Source of the DNA: Palaemon carinicauda
Lineage: Eukaryota > Arthropoda > Malacostraca > Decapoda > Palaemonidae
Assembly (NCBI RefSeq): GCF_036898095.1
Contig: NC_090736.1
Location: 11,620,186-11,684,185, forward strand
Reading direction: 5' to 3'
Length of the DNA stretch: 64,000 bases
This document shows, in pieces, positions 1 through 11,779 of the stretch. The position numbers and the translations under genes were made by a program. Under the pieces are notes generated by a model. It saw only the letters and a program-made list of their open reading frames with translations. It searched no databases and was not told the origin of the DNA. Every line of letters starts with the position of its first letter. Position 1 is the first letter of the stretch.

Positions 1-204
1 CTCCTCTAGGGCCTTGCCTTTCCAGAAGATGGTGTAGCCTGTTCCAGCTTCCCTGATGTTGCCCTCTTCGGGTAGTCTGGTCTCGCTAAGAGCCGCCACA
101 TCAACATTGAAGCGGGCTAGCTCCTTGCAGACGAGGGCTGTACGTCGTTCCGGGCGGTTGGTGTTCGTCACATCTTGGAGGGTGCGGATGTTATTTCGAC
201 CGCA
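1..204 (-). CDS. RTE-type non-LTR retrotransposon endonuclease, N-terminal fragment (partial)
   Basis: The minus strand is open from 204 to the left edge (68 codons). It reads NNIRTLQDVTNTNRPERR..., then CKELARFNVDVAALSETRL, then GYTIFWKGKALEE. This is the start of the AP-endonuclease domain of RTE/craTE-like retrotransposons, often misannotated as craniofacial development protein 2-like. The Glu of SETRL is the usual metal-binding residue. The protein would nick target DNA for target-primed reverse transcription. An in-frame TAA lies at 205-207 and no AUG is seen, so this copy is 5'-damaged or starts elsewhere. The rest of the element lies left of the window. Family assignment is from motif recognition only. 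Confidence 0.75.
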
Positions 205-1000
205 TTAGTGGGATGTCCGCCAGCCGCGGTGAGCTGACCAGACGGGTTTGCCGTGTCCGATGTTTACCCCACCTTTTCTAGGGGCCTCCCCATGTGGGGC
301 GGGCTGCGGTGTCCTCAATAGGCCAGCCCAGTCACGGGTCCAGCTGCCGAACTCTGGTGTCACGGCTCCGTCACCAGAGAGCGACTGAATCTTAGACTCG
401 CCGCCTGAGTGCAGTCATGGGCTAAGGGCTTCAAGCTATCCAGGCCTGCCCCCTTCACCCACGGTGCTGTCGCCTCAGGACTTGCTGGTGGTGATGATGA
501 TGATGATGGTGAGAAAGAGATGAAGAAGGGTGGAGGAAACGACAGAATGCCAGTAGCTAGGTATATTGTTTTGGGTGGTCGTGGCTTTGCAACAGCCTCG
601 CACACACACTTGGCCCACATCATTTTCACCGCGGCTCAAGACATATGAGACAGGCGGCTTCTCCGATGTTGGTTGCATCGGGCTGCCGGGTTCTTGTTAT
701 GTCAAGGCCCGCCTTGTTGCCTGCCCGACAGGCAATGCCCTCTTCCGCCGGCGCTGGGAAGCTCCGCCGTTGGGGTCTTGTTTGGTTTGATTTTGGAGTT
801 TTCCTTCTCCTAGCCTTTGCCTATCTTAAAATAAAGGAGAAGGCCTATAGGGGTCCAGTCTTGGTCTGGTCTCTCAGAACTGGCCTTAGCGGTATGGTTG
901 AGCCTGCCAGGGTGGATAAACTACCCCACCGCCATTGCCCAGCCCATCATTGGGACACTCAAGCCCCTCTACTGCAGCAAAGTGCTGGACCATCAGAGGG
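205..1000 (-). other. Probable 5' leader of the RTE element, no gene
   Basis: This stretch is GC-richer than the AT-rich DNA to its right and directly precedes the endonuclease fragment on the minus strand. The open frames here lack recognisable domains and look like chance. The change of composition near 1000 may mark the element's outer end; no target duplication was identified. Confidence 0.35.
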
Positions 1001-1220
1001 GTATATAAACATACACTTGAATATAATACATATAAGATGTACATACAGGTTACAGACACACACATTAGGAAACATATAGACAGGCTGTATTTTTGGCAAT
1101 ATAAATTTGTATTTTGCATAGAGAAAAGTATTTACATACAAGTAAATTAGGTCATCTTCAGTTATTCATATATATCTGTCCATCTGTATATGGTAGCCCA
1201 TCTTTTTGTACCCGTCTCTC

Positions 1221-1250
1221 CATGTATATACATACATACATACATACATA
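1221..1250. repeat. (CATA)n microsatellite
   Basis: About seven perfect copies of a 4-bp ATAC/CATA unit in AT-rich DNA. Confidence 0.9.
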
Positions 1251-1394
1251 TATTCACACTTATGCGAGAGAGGAATATAATGTGGAAAAGAACTCTTCCT
1301 TATGTCTGTATAAGAGAATATATTATAATATAAAATTAGAAAATAAGATAAAGGAAGTAACAGAAAAAGGAATGGCACATACACACAAAATGGG

Positions 1395-1507
<113 letters not shown>

Positions 1508-1629
1508 CTTGCATATACAGACTGATATACAAATTACCCATTGTCCCAATATGATGAAAAATTAACATCCCAGAGAATATTTGAATTCTTGCCTTCCTTT
1601 TAGTACCATATGTATGTATATATATTTAC

Positions 1630-1776
<147 letters not shown>

Positions 1777-1898
1777 TGTATGTATATATGTGTATGTATG
1801 TAAGTATTACTTTCTCTGTCATTTCTACTTATTCCTTTATATTATATATATACACACTATACACACAAAAGCATACATATGCATACAGAAAAAAATCC

Positions 1899-2087
1899 CT
1901 GACTGAAGCTACTGGCCCCAAAGCCAAGACAAGAAGGCTTTGTCGTTCCTGTTATGAGATACTGTCACAAAATAAAGGAAGTTCTGTAGCTCAAAAGAAA
2001 GCACGAAGAGTAAACACATAATGTGAGAATTGTGAGGGTAAACCTTTCCTTTGTCTCAGTTGTTTCAACTTGAAACATTCAGTTTGA
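1899..2087 (+). pseudogene. PiggyBac-like transposase, C-terminal cysteine-rich domain (remnant)
   Basis: The frame reads LTEATGPKAKTRRLCRSCYE..., then CENCEGKPFLCLSCF...KHSV and TGA at 2085-2087. The pattern C-x2-C, C-x2-C, C-x2-C followed by His is the zinc-binding C-terminal domain that follows the DDE core in piggyBac/PGBD transposases and binds terminal repeats. A TAA at 2019-2021 interrupts it, and the catalytic core is missing upstream, where only microsatellite is found. It is therefore a dead fragment. Its orientation agrees with the piggyBac-type terminus at 2600-2632. A domesticated PGBD exon is unlikely because of the stop. Confidence 0.75.
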
Positions 2088-2599
2088 AGAATATAAATTT
2101 GTGTATTTTATTGGTTTTTCTTATGTAGTAGCAAAACAGAAAAAAATATTAATTTTATACTTGTACTCTAAATACTAAGATATCCTTCATCATACATGGA
2201 TATTTTTTCATCAAGAAAAGGACACTATTTTTTTCAGAAGTAAAATGTTTACCAAACTGATTTATTTTTCTATTGAATTTATATAAATGTAATCTAGGGT
2301 TAAAAGGATAGCATTTTTATTGATCTAATGATAATGTTTTCTATTCTTTTACTGAAAGAAAGAAAGAATTAGAAAAAAAAAATATGCCCCTTTTGCCAGC
2401 ATGTGAAGATTATTTTCAGTAATAAATTAAGTGTTTAGTTAATGTTTTAGTTAATTTTAATTAATTTCCAATATATTACAATAATATTTTGGTAAAAAAA
2501 AGCCCATTTTGATAAAATTTGGATACTTGAAAAAATATATAATTCTTAGCATGTGTACCACATAGGGTACACATCGCTCATTCAGAGTCCCCTGTGAAC

Positions 2600-2632
2600 C
2601 ATATGTGGAGCACATCGCAGTCAACGTGTTAA
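2600..2632 (+). repeat. PiggyBac-type terminal inverted repeat with TTAA target site
   Basis: Read inward from the TTAA at 2629-2632 on the minus strand, the end is CACGTTGACTGCGATGTGC. Many piggyBac-like elements have a terminus of this form abutting TTAA. It lies about 540 bp after the transposase tail, fitting the 3' end of the same element. The partner TIR was not found in the window, so the 5' end is lost. The 510 bp between transposase tail and TIR are AT-rich and hold no gene. Confidence 0.6.
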
Positions 2633-4438
2633 CACACGAGAAGGGATTCGCCTATCAATTATGTTGACCAGATTCTCATTCAAGAGAACAACAGGTGACA
2701 GGCTCAACACTTTTGTACAATTGTGACCAATTGAAATGCAAAAGATCACTCAAAATGCCATTCCCATCTGCTTTGGATTTTATATATATCTTACATGAGT
2801 ATAACACATCAGAGACAGGCTTCTCAGTCTTAATGTTATTAACAAAATGAAGGCATGATTAGAAGTCTCAACTGGAGAACCAACCTTACTTTTTATAACA
2901 CCAGGGGAGTTAGTCTATACTAGATCCAAGCAGTTACCAGACCTGTTAATGGCTTCACCTATGATTCCTTATAGCCTTATTCAGAGGCAAAGTCCATAAT
3001 TCTTAAACCATGTCGATCAGTAAGGGAAACAGAATTAAACCACTACCTGTAGTGAGCATTGAAATCAGTAACAATCACGAAAAAAGCCATTTCTATCATT
3101 TTATAGCATCATAGCCCACAATGGTAAGAAGACAATCAAAGATAGATTAACCCAAGTATGGATTCCGATAAATCAAACACAAATACACCTTCATATAATC
3201 TTAGTAATACAATAGAGGGACAAGGTTATTACAAGGAAAGAAAATCATAGAAGCCAGCAAGATGAATGTCAATGAGTATAGAAATAACTAACTTTATTAT
3301 GGGAATTCATTTTTTCATAGGAAACATTAAAAACTGAAATTTAATGATTAAGTTCTTTATTTTGTACTGATAAAAGCTGAGTAGGTCACATTTTAAAGTC
3401 AACATAGATTATTCGCCATAGGATCAAAGTTCTCTCATTCAATTTCTCTGCTTTTTACTCGGTTTGGATGTTAACATATGTAGATGTCATAGTAGCCATG
3501 TGGGAGTTCCATGCTAAATATTTTAAGCTTGTATTTCAGGAATCCAATGTGCAGGGAGTTAGATTCATAGTACAGTAATTGCATTGTCTTTTTTTCTTCT
3601 TTAAAACTTTTTACAACAGGATTTCTCAATTTATAGCAGTATTTTAATGTTGTATATCATTTACCGGATAGTAGTTTTTAACCCCCTTATAATACTTGTT
3701 CCCTGAACTACCATATATTAGTGTTCTGGTTCTCAACCTTGTCGAGTGTGAAGCAAAAGACGTACTACTCTGCAACTTCTAGAGTTGATTTTATGTATGT
3801 CCAAAGGTCACAAGATGCCTATATTAATCGAAACCTGATTTTAACTTTATCGAACTGGTCGCAGTCACCCAATCTAAGGTTTTAGGTTGCTAATATTTTC
3901 CCACCTGAATTGCAATAATATCTAATCATCATTAATGGATTTGTTGTGAAACAAGTCATTTTTTAAAACAAAATTATTCTAATGAGGGTTCCTTTTCAAC
4001 AACCACATTTTTTCTCCCAGCTCATGGATCTCATGACACAAATAATAACTGTATTCACTGCTTAGGGCTTGAAAATCATACCATACCTGCTCAGTAATAA
4101 CTGATGTCTTCTCCTTTTATATCTAAGATATTGTAGTACCAAGACAGTCTTGTTACGTTGAGATAGACAATTACAAGTAATTAGTATGTATAAAAAAGTT
4201 AATCTAAGAATAAAGCTGTTATGCTTTAAATGGTATGTCATAAACCAATAAAAGGTTTTTGCAAACCCATTCCTTAAGGGTTATCTATGGTACAGCAGAA
4301 TTAATTTTTGAAGCTATTAGGCCCTCATTCAAGTACCAAAATAATCGGTCCTGGAAAGGTAATGATTAGTGTTATCAAAACAAAATATTCTTTTGAAAAC
4401 TTGTACAGTTTTTGACAAATTGTGAATTTATTTTTCAG
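2633..4438. other. AT-rich non-coding DNA, probably intron or intergenic
   Basis: No long frame, RNA gene or recognisable transposon domain was seen. It precedes a splice acceptor at 4438, so it is probably intron of the zinc-finger gene. Confidence 0.5.
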
Positions 4439-4507
4439 GTATGCAATACGACCCTGGCATCTTATGATCCATTTCACTCACATGACAGTGGAAAGTCCCA
4501 CATGAAA
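4439..4507 (+). CDS. Host gene exon encoding a U1/matrin-type C2H2 zinc finger (partial gene)
   Basis: A 69-bp exon lies between a pyrimidine-rich acceptor ending CAG (4436-4438) and a GTAAGT donor (4508-4513), with phase 0 at both ends. It encodes 23 residues beginning VCNTTLASYDPFHSH and continuing DSGKSHMK. The spacing Cys-x12-His-x5-His is that of U1-type zinc fingers (zf-U1/zf-met), which bind double-stranded or structured RNA or act in splicing. The first zinc Cys of the C-x2-C pair would be the last-but-one residue of the preceding exon, left of the window or unrecognised. The exon is in frame with the exon at 34050. The gene itself was not identified. Confidence 0.65.
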
Positions 4508-7195
4508 GTAAGTAATTTCATATTAATTTGGAAAAATTTTATTTTGAATCTGCTCCAAAAGATGACAGTTTTTTCAAAGAGGACAGTTTCCAGTTTTTTC
4601 AAAGAGGACAGTTTTTTCAAAGAGGTAGTGTTTTTGATTTTTGTAAGTGCAATAGATGAATGTTACTTAGATACTATTTTATCGACCGGTATTTTCCAGT
4701 TTCACGCTTTTTTAAGAATGAAGTTTTGGATGTGTTATATTATTATTTTTGTTATAGTTGTGTTTGAGTTTTGTAAGTAGATGAATGTTATTTAGATACC
4801 ATTATACGTATTTTGTTTTTTTCTCTGATGAAAATAAAGCTTTTGGATGAGCTATACTATCTGTATAGATTAGTTTAACACATAGATTCTTATGATTTGC
4901 CCAAAGGTATTCTTTGAATAACTGACAAAAGGTAGAGCAAGGTGAAGTTGAAGAAGGAATTAGGAACACATCAAGGGCAAAAGGCAGAAAGCATTATAGC
5001 TAGAGGTGGAGATACTACAAAAAGTATAATCTGGTCATCCTGATTCTCTCGTTGTCTCCTGAAGAGAAGAGATTGAGGAGGACTCAAACCTGATTTCATG
5101 AACAGCTGTTTTGGATCTTGGCCACAAACTTTGGAACTAAAGTAATGAAGACCTTCCTCCTTATGACACATGAGATGCCATGAAGCTCAGCTCGCTTTGT
5201 CAAAACTAATGCTAGCAGATAGAGTCTTGAGTGTTAGGTTTCTGTTAGATGCTCATCTCAAAGGCTCGTCACATCCCAATCTGGGGCCCTAAGTTTGTGG
5301 GGCTAGAAAAACTGCATGAAGTTCCTCATGGGTAGAGTCAATTCCCTCTCTGAAGAGTGTGTAGGGCTCGTGGTTCTCTTCTTGAAGTATATTTCATGGT
5401 CAGCTTAAAGTTCAAAGCGTAAAAGAAAGCATACACGGAGAAGGTTAGGCTTATAAGACAGTAGTTACTAGTCTTGAATTTCCACTTCCCAATGGATTAA
5501 TTTCTTAATGTTAGGAGGACATAAGGATTTTGCTCTAGAAGGTCCTTTGCATAATGCCAATGGAACTAGGAGGCCTATAGATCTATGATGGTCATTCTCA
5601 TCTCCTGATAGGGGAAGTTTTTCTTTCTACTTTTTTCAGTTTTTTATCTGGATTTAGGAAGACTCCTACCATTTCATTGGGTTTGTTCCTGGCTAGATAA
5701 AGGAGCTCTGTTAAGTGATTCTGGTCTCCAATCATTCTTTGTTCAGTTACAAATTTTAGTTGGATAGATGGTTGACATTTTGGTTTCAGTTAGAAGAAAT
5801 TATCTATGTGAGATTTAGAGGTTTAGACAGTACATGAGAAGCTAGTCTTATCAAGTGGTGTATCTTGGTGTAATTAATCTTCTTTTTAATTTTCTATGAT
5901 TATCAGAAGGGATTAGGAACATTACTCGGTCCCATTAAAACAATGTTATTTTGAGATTACTGCAAACTCTATATACTCTACTTTTTTGTTTTTCAACCAA
6001 TTTTTTTTTTCAATTAAAAAATTTATTCGCAAACCTGTACATGGGAAAAATTCTCTTAGCATTTAAAACTATTTGTATTATTATTTAATCTGTGTATATA
6101 TACAGTATATTACTTTTAATTATTATTATATTTCATATGCAAGTTTTAGATTCTCGCCAAAAGTGAATGTACAGGATGTAGGATCTTTGAATGACAAAAA
6201 TCTATCAATTTTAAAAACTAGAATAAATTTATCCCTAAAAATTTCAAATTTTGAAAAATCGTGCTTCAAAGTCTTATTGTAGAGATTGCTTGAGTACGCT
6301 TTAGTATTCATAAGTATAAGCTTTTAGAGTAATTATCCTCATTGCTGGGGATCATAAGATATAATCATCATATTTCAGGGCTATTTATTCACCAGTGGTG
6401 AGCACCTACCACAAATAAAAGATTTTTTGCTCCCCATACTGCACACACATACAGTATACTGTATAGGCTGCATATACCAAATTCACACATGAATAAGACT
6501 GATTAACATAATGTATTCTTATCTGTACATTTTTCTGGGTATTTTTTACACTTGGCCAATTTATTTATTGTCTCTATACACTTTATGCATGTTGTAGCAT
6601 AATAACAACATAAAGCTGTAAATATATCCACAAGCAGACAAGGAAATCAGAACATAACTTAGAGACACATGCAACTAACGTTTATTTACGAATACCACAA
6701 TGTATACAGTATAAGGAAAATCGGTAATCTATTCCTCAGAATATATTAGAAAATGGTGAAATTATTGTATATGGGGATACTAAAATAAATATGTTTCCTT
6801 GGAATTTTTAAAAGAGAAACTAAATAAAAAGGTGCACAGGTCAGGAAAGGTAGCCAACGGTACCTTACGCTCTTGGTCAAATATATAAAGAGCTATTTGA
6901 AACGTGAAATACAAGCGCTCTTCTCGCCAATATACAATATTCTGAATTTCCAAAATCCCAAGCCAGATGTCATCAGTCGTGTTAGTTTTCTAGAGGTTAT
7001 TATTTTAAAATTTTGATAAAAGATCTCACATATATAATAGTTTTTTTTTTTGTCATTGACAGATGGGCTATTAACAGTATCAGATAGACAGTTTTGATAG
7101 ACTGGAAGTCAGCTCCTATAATGGGATTTTGAGTGTGGAAAGTAGATTTTTATCTCTACTTTATTTCAGATCTATTTTTCACACTAAATGTTAGT
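4508..7195 (+). other. Intron sequence with short tandem duplications, no gene
   Basis: AT-rich. Three copies of an 18-bp unit containing TTTTTTCAAAGAGGACAG lie at about 4562-4627. A diverged tandem duplication of about 130 bp, marked by GATGAATGTTA followed by TTAGATAC, covers about 4640-4855. No transposon domain could be supported; a short minus-strand frame at 4971-5171 was not recognised. Confidence 0.5.
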
Positions 7196-7196
7196 T

Positions 7197-7378
7197 GTTC
7201 CGTAACCGAAATACAAACCACGCTATTTACAAAGGGTTATTACTTTTAGCGTAGCTGAAATGGCGAGCCATTAGAATTTAACGAGGGTGTATTACCCCCG
7301 CGCTAGTTAGCGGGGGGGTAGGGGAGTGGTAGCTAGCTACCCCTCCTCCCCCTCACACACACGTGAATACTCACTTTT
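7197..7378 (+). repeat. DIRS-1 left inverted terminal repeat
   Basis: It is the reverse complement of about 21322-21526 over roughly 180 bp with few mismatches. It includes CACACACACGTGAATACTCAC, the palindrome GTAGCTAGCTAC, and a C-rich/G-rich stem around GCTAGTTAGC that could form a hairpin. Confidence 0.9.
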
Positions 7379-8059
7379 AACTTTTGGCTCGGACTGTGAC
7401 AGACGTCTCTGTCTTGGTCCTCGCTTGGCAGCCATTGTCTGTTTTGTCTTTACTTAATCGCTTACTTTTCTTTTACTCAATATATATGTAAACATGTTTT
7501 CATGTTTGTATATATATTTGAGTATAGAAATAAGTAAGTTTCCTTTTCAGATGTGTGTGTAGTGTACGATATCTACGTGGAGGCCTCGGCAGTTAGGCCA
7601 CCACGGCGTATTTTATGGGTGGCGATCGAGTTTGACTTATGTCTTTCTCTCTCTCTCTCTCTTGAGGTCGTTCACCCTTTTACTACGTGTTACTATGCCC
7701 TTGTAGCCTAGCTTCCTTTCCGTGTGGGGGGTTGCTACGTCGTACGTTTGTATCAATTAGTTATGAATCTAATTGTAGTTGTTTTTTTTGTTTTTTTCAG
7801 CTTGTAGAACGATTCCTTTCGGGGTTTTCGTTCTTTCTTTAGTGTTCATTCATTTTTAATTTACATAATTACATAGTTACATAATTATAATTGTTATAAT
7901 TCTGTTTTGGTTACAGCTCTCCTTCCGCGAGTGTAAGTGGTTGTGAGGGCACGTGCCTGTTGTGTAATTCTTGTTCCTTTCCCTTGGGATTCCTCTTCGG
8001 AGCCTTCCCGGGGGAATGAATGTGTACTAATATTATTTGTTTTATTTTTTTACAGTTAC
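7379..8059 (+). other. DIRS-1 leader
   Basis: Non-coding stretch between ITR and gag region, with a short (TC)n run at about 7646-7662. It probably carries the element's promoter, but no specific signal was recognised. Confidence 0.5.
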
Positions 8060-8694
8060 CGATCTAGTTCGTTTCTGTAATATAGCAACGGTGTGAGCTG
8101 TCTGGTTGAGTCCTGGGGATTCGGCTGTTGCTGCCTCCCCCCTTGTATTTTCGTCAGGGGCGTGTCTCCTTCTACTGGTAGTACTCCCGTGTCGACGGAC
8201 AGCTCTCCAGTTCATTTTAGAACCGTCAGGAGGCTTGCCTCCTTGGGCGGATAACTTTCCTTCCGAGGGAAGTTTTTCCTGTCCAGGCTTGAGTTTTTCC
8301 CCTTTTGGGGGGTTCTTCTCTTGCCTTTTTTTCGTGCGACTATGCTCTTGGTGCTGAGCGGTCGCACCTGCAGTTTCGCTCAAGGGGCTGGGCAACTGCA
8401 GGAGCTCCTCTTCGGAGGATTGCTCCTTTTAGGTCACTGGCTGACCAGTCTCTTCCTCGAAGTGTTTCTCTTTCGTTCGCGAGAGAGTACACTCATAGAG
8501 ACTCCTCTTCGGAGGTTTCTTCTGTTGCTGTTGGCCTCCCTCGCCGTAAGGCCCTCCGTCCGCCTCGTCGTAAGGGCCTCTCATCTCCCTATAAGGGTGC
8601 TTGAGGCGCCGTTTTGGATCTCCGTTTGCAGCCTACAACTCCTTTTTTCTCGATCTTCCGCCTTGGTGCAGATGGACAGCAGTCTGATCTCGTC

Positions 8695-8800
8695 TTCCAA
8701 CGGGCAACGGTCTTCCCGACGGACAACGGTCTGCCCGACGGACAGCGGTCTTCCGACGGACATCAGTCTCCCGGCGGACAACGATCCCTTCGGGGCAAAG
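8695..8800 (+). repeat. Short minisatellite in DIRS-1 gag
   Basis: Four or more imperfect copies of a unit of about 20 bp containing CGGTCTTCCCGACGGACAA. Confidence 0.7.
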
Positions 8801-9177
8801 GGTTGCCCCCACGGGGGTTCATCCCTTGCGTGTCAGGGTTTCCCTGCGCGCCCTTCTGCTCATCAGCGCTCTCCTGTTCGTCAGCGCTTTCAAGATGATC
8901 TTCCCTGCAGTTCCTGTTACGTGCCCTGTGCGCCCACGTTCGCCCTCGCGATCTAGAACTTCGGTTCAGGTCGGGGTCAAGGACTCTTCTTCTTTGCGCA
9001 GGCTTCCACGCGTAGCCTTCTGCTCGTCAGCGATCGTCAGCTCGTCAGCGATCATCAGCTCGTCAGCGATCATCAGCTCACCAGCGATCTCCGGATCGCC
9101 CACGTGTGTTACAGCTGGCACGCCAACGTTCTCCAACACTTCTGAAGGAACATGGTTCGCCAGCTACTAGCTCACCT

Positions 9178-10000
9178 GCGCATGCTGATCGCCATCGCAC
9201 GACCCTCAACTGCGGATGCTGATCGCCATCGCGCGACCCTCAACTGCGGATGCTGATAGACATCGCGCGACCCTCAACTGCGGATGCTGATCGCCATCGC
9301 GCGACCCTCAACTGCGGATGCTGATCGCCATCGCGTGACCCTCAACTGCGGATGCTGATCGCCATCGCGCAACCCTCAACTGCGGATGCTGATCGCACGA
9401 CCCTGCATGATCGCCCGCTTACGCATGCTACTCCTCATCGCACAACCCTGCACGATCGCCCGCTTACGCATGCTGCTCCTCATCGCACAACCCTGAACGA
9501 TCGCCCTCCTGCGGATGCTGATCACCATCGCACCCTTTCACGCGATCATTCACCTGCGCATGCTGCTCGCCATCGCACAACCCTGCATGATCGCCCGCTT
9601 ACGCATTCTGCTCCTCATCGCACAACCCTGAATGATCGCCCTCCTGCGGATGCTGATCACCATCGCACCCTTTCACGCGATCTTTCACCTGCGCATGCTG
9701 CTCGCCATCGCACAACCCTGCACGATCGCCCGCTTACGCATGCTGCTCCTCATCGCACAACCCTGAACGATCGCCCTCCTGCGGATGCTGATCACCATCG
9801 CACCCTTTCACGCGATCATTCACCTGCGCATGCTGCTCGCCATCGTACAACCCTGCACGATTGCCCGCTTACGCATGCTGCTCCTCATCGCACAACCCTG
9901 AACGCTCGCCCTCTTGCGGATGCTGATCACCATCACACCCTATCACGCGATCAATCACCTACACATACTGCTCGCCATCGCTTACCATCACGCGGTCATT
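9178..10000 (+). repeat. Gag minisatellite of DIRS-1 (34-bp, then about 135-bp higher-order units)
   Basis: Positions 9178-9400 carry about six 34-bp units with GATCGCCATCGCGCGACC and CTCAACTGCGGATGCT. Positions 9400-10000 carry a higher-order unit of about 135 bp (three 45-bp subunits) with CGCATGCTGCTC and CACAACCCTG. The unit is a multiple of 3, so the frame is kept. This is not a CRISPR array: no constant repeat with unique spacers. Confidence 0.85.
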
Positions 10001-10099
10001 ATCGCCAGCGATCTTCTTCACCTACGCGGCAGCACGATCCCTCGCCGTCACGCCATCGCTTGCGTTCGTCGCCTCGGACACGTGTTCATTTTCCTGCCT

Positions 10100-10290
10100 A
10101 CCCTCACGCCCACTCGCCTGCGCGCCCGCGCGACCGCTCGCCTGAGCGCCCGCGTGACCGCTCGCCTGAGCGCCCGCGCGACCGCTCGCCTGCGCGACCG
10201 CTCGCCAGCGCGCCCGCGCGACCGCTCGCCTGCGCGCCCGCGCAACCGCTCGCCTGCGCGCCCGCGCGACCGTTCGCCTTTGCGCTACCG
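10100..10290 (+). repeat. (GCGCCCGCGCGACCGCTCGCCT)-type minisatellite
   Basis: GC-rich units of about 24 bp encode Arg-Asp-Arg-Ser-Pro-type repeats in one frame and Ala/Arg-rich repeats in others. It is part of the DIRS-1 gag. Confidence 0.8.
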
Positions 10291-11779
10291 TTCGCCCTCG
10301 CGCGACCATAGTTCGCGGCGAATTCCACAGCCGGTGGTAGCAGCAGGGACGCGTGCTCCTGGACGGCACTCGGGATCACCTCCATCCAAGCACAGGTTGG
10401 TAGTGCAGGACGAAGACAGGTCAGTACAGCATTCTTCCCCACCTTCTTTTCAGGCAGGTACCGTCGGGTCCACTCCAAAGGATCGCCCGATCCCTTTCAC
10501 CTTAGCAAGGATTTCGGACTCTGTGTCCTTGGAGCAGCAGACATGGTTTGGTCCGCTGGCACGGGCGTTAATGAGGGTTATGAAACCAGCACTCGCCGGC
10601 CAGGGTAACAAACCAGCGGCTGTCTCTCCTACGCTGAAGAGAAAGAGAGGAGTGGACTTCGTGGTGACTTCCCCCAGGGCGAAGTTGGTTCCCAAGAGGT
10701 CGGTCTCGAGGGTCCCCTCTCCTGCACGAGTACTCTCTCCTTCTCCCGCCCTGGAAGGATTTTTGGCGGGGGGTGGCTTTCCGTTCAAGATTTCTCCATC
10801 GGACAAGGGGTGACTGCTTACCTCTTCCTCTGGGAGCTTACCAGGTTCTTTCCCTCCTCAGTTACGGCCCGAGGTTTGGTTCAAGGAAGCTACAGGAAGA
10901 TCAAGGGTACTTTCCTCCTCTCGAGCTCAGACACCTTGGCCTTTCGTCGTTAAGTATCTACTTGCGGCCCTCTTAATGAGAGAATGCCTTGATGAAGTCA
11001 TTAAGCTTCAGCACGGCATTTAATTCCCGTGCTGAAACTTGGTGACGGGCAAGAGGGCTCTCGAACTTGGGGAAATTGCTCCCCCAGTTCGAATCTAAAT
11101 TTCTCTCTTTTACCTTTTTCTTTTTCTCAATACTACTTCAACCTTATCCTAATTTCACAAACTTTCTTTAGTCTTGCTTTCCAAACTCTATGAGAAAAAT
11201 TTCCCTCATTATATGTGTGTATATATTATGTACATATATATTTATTTATTTTTTTCTTTTCTCCTATGGCTTGGATGTTTTCACATCCATTGTAGCCCCG
11301 GCGGGGATGTTCATACATCCTTTATTGCTGCCTGCTTTGATGAGTGGGAGGAGGTATCGCGGTTGGGAGGTGTTTGCATTCAAAGCTATATATGAGAGTA
11401 TTGGATGAATTCAGCCATCCCGAAGATGGTTTGGACCTTTTTGGCGGAACTATTCTCAAGTGTTGGGTCTTCGGAATCCAGGGGGATCCAATGCTTGGGG
11501 TAGGACTCTCGGCTTTTGGCCGGAAGCCCGTCATTATAGATATGGGGAGGATGATTCCATAATTTCTTGGTCTCAGTCTTAACAGGCGGGTTCAGCTTAC
11601 ACCTGTGCCTCTATATCTGTTTTGATGCTATCCTTCGGGTAGGGTATGGAGTGGACCATCTGGGAAGTATACTCTCATTGTGCCGATAGTAGAGAGTGCA
11701 AATTTCCTTTCCGACGCGTGATGGCCTAACATTCTCGAGCAGGTACATCAAACTAACTCTTTTCCCTCTCTTTACTATT

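Larger units (their letters stand above)
8060..10955 (+). pseudogene. DIRS-1 gag-like region with Arg/His-rich minisatellite
   Basis: The compositional profile (Ser/Arg/Pro-rich, GC-rich) and position between ITR and RT match the gag of crustacean DIRS elements. Frames change repeatedly, and no single ORF spans the region. The longest frame (9352-10311) is almost wholly tandem repeat, with units such as HDRPLTHAAPHRTTLN and DRPPADADHHRTLSRD, then RPRDRSPE repeats. Arg-rich tails suit nucleic-acid binding. The gag is cut at 10967 by the LINE and resumes at 17420. Confidence 0.6.

Noticed and set aside
360..1079. Overlapping ORFs of 60-144 codons near the left end
   Set aside because: No domain, poor codon structure, overlapping on both strands; more likely RTE leader.
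4971..5900. Possible sixth DIRS or other retroelement remnant on the minus strand
   Set aside because: Short frames look faintly gag-like, but no motif could be aligned with DIRS-1 to DIRS-5.
9178..10000. Regularly spaced repeats that could suggest a CRISPR array
   Set aside because: The whole unit is repeated with no unique spacers, units keep a reading frame, and the context is a eukaryotic DIRS gag.
11075..11100. AGTTCGAATC resembling a tRNA B box in the LINE 5' UTR
   Set aside because: No A box at the right distance and no tRNA-like folding arms; taken as chance.
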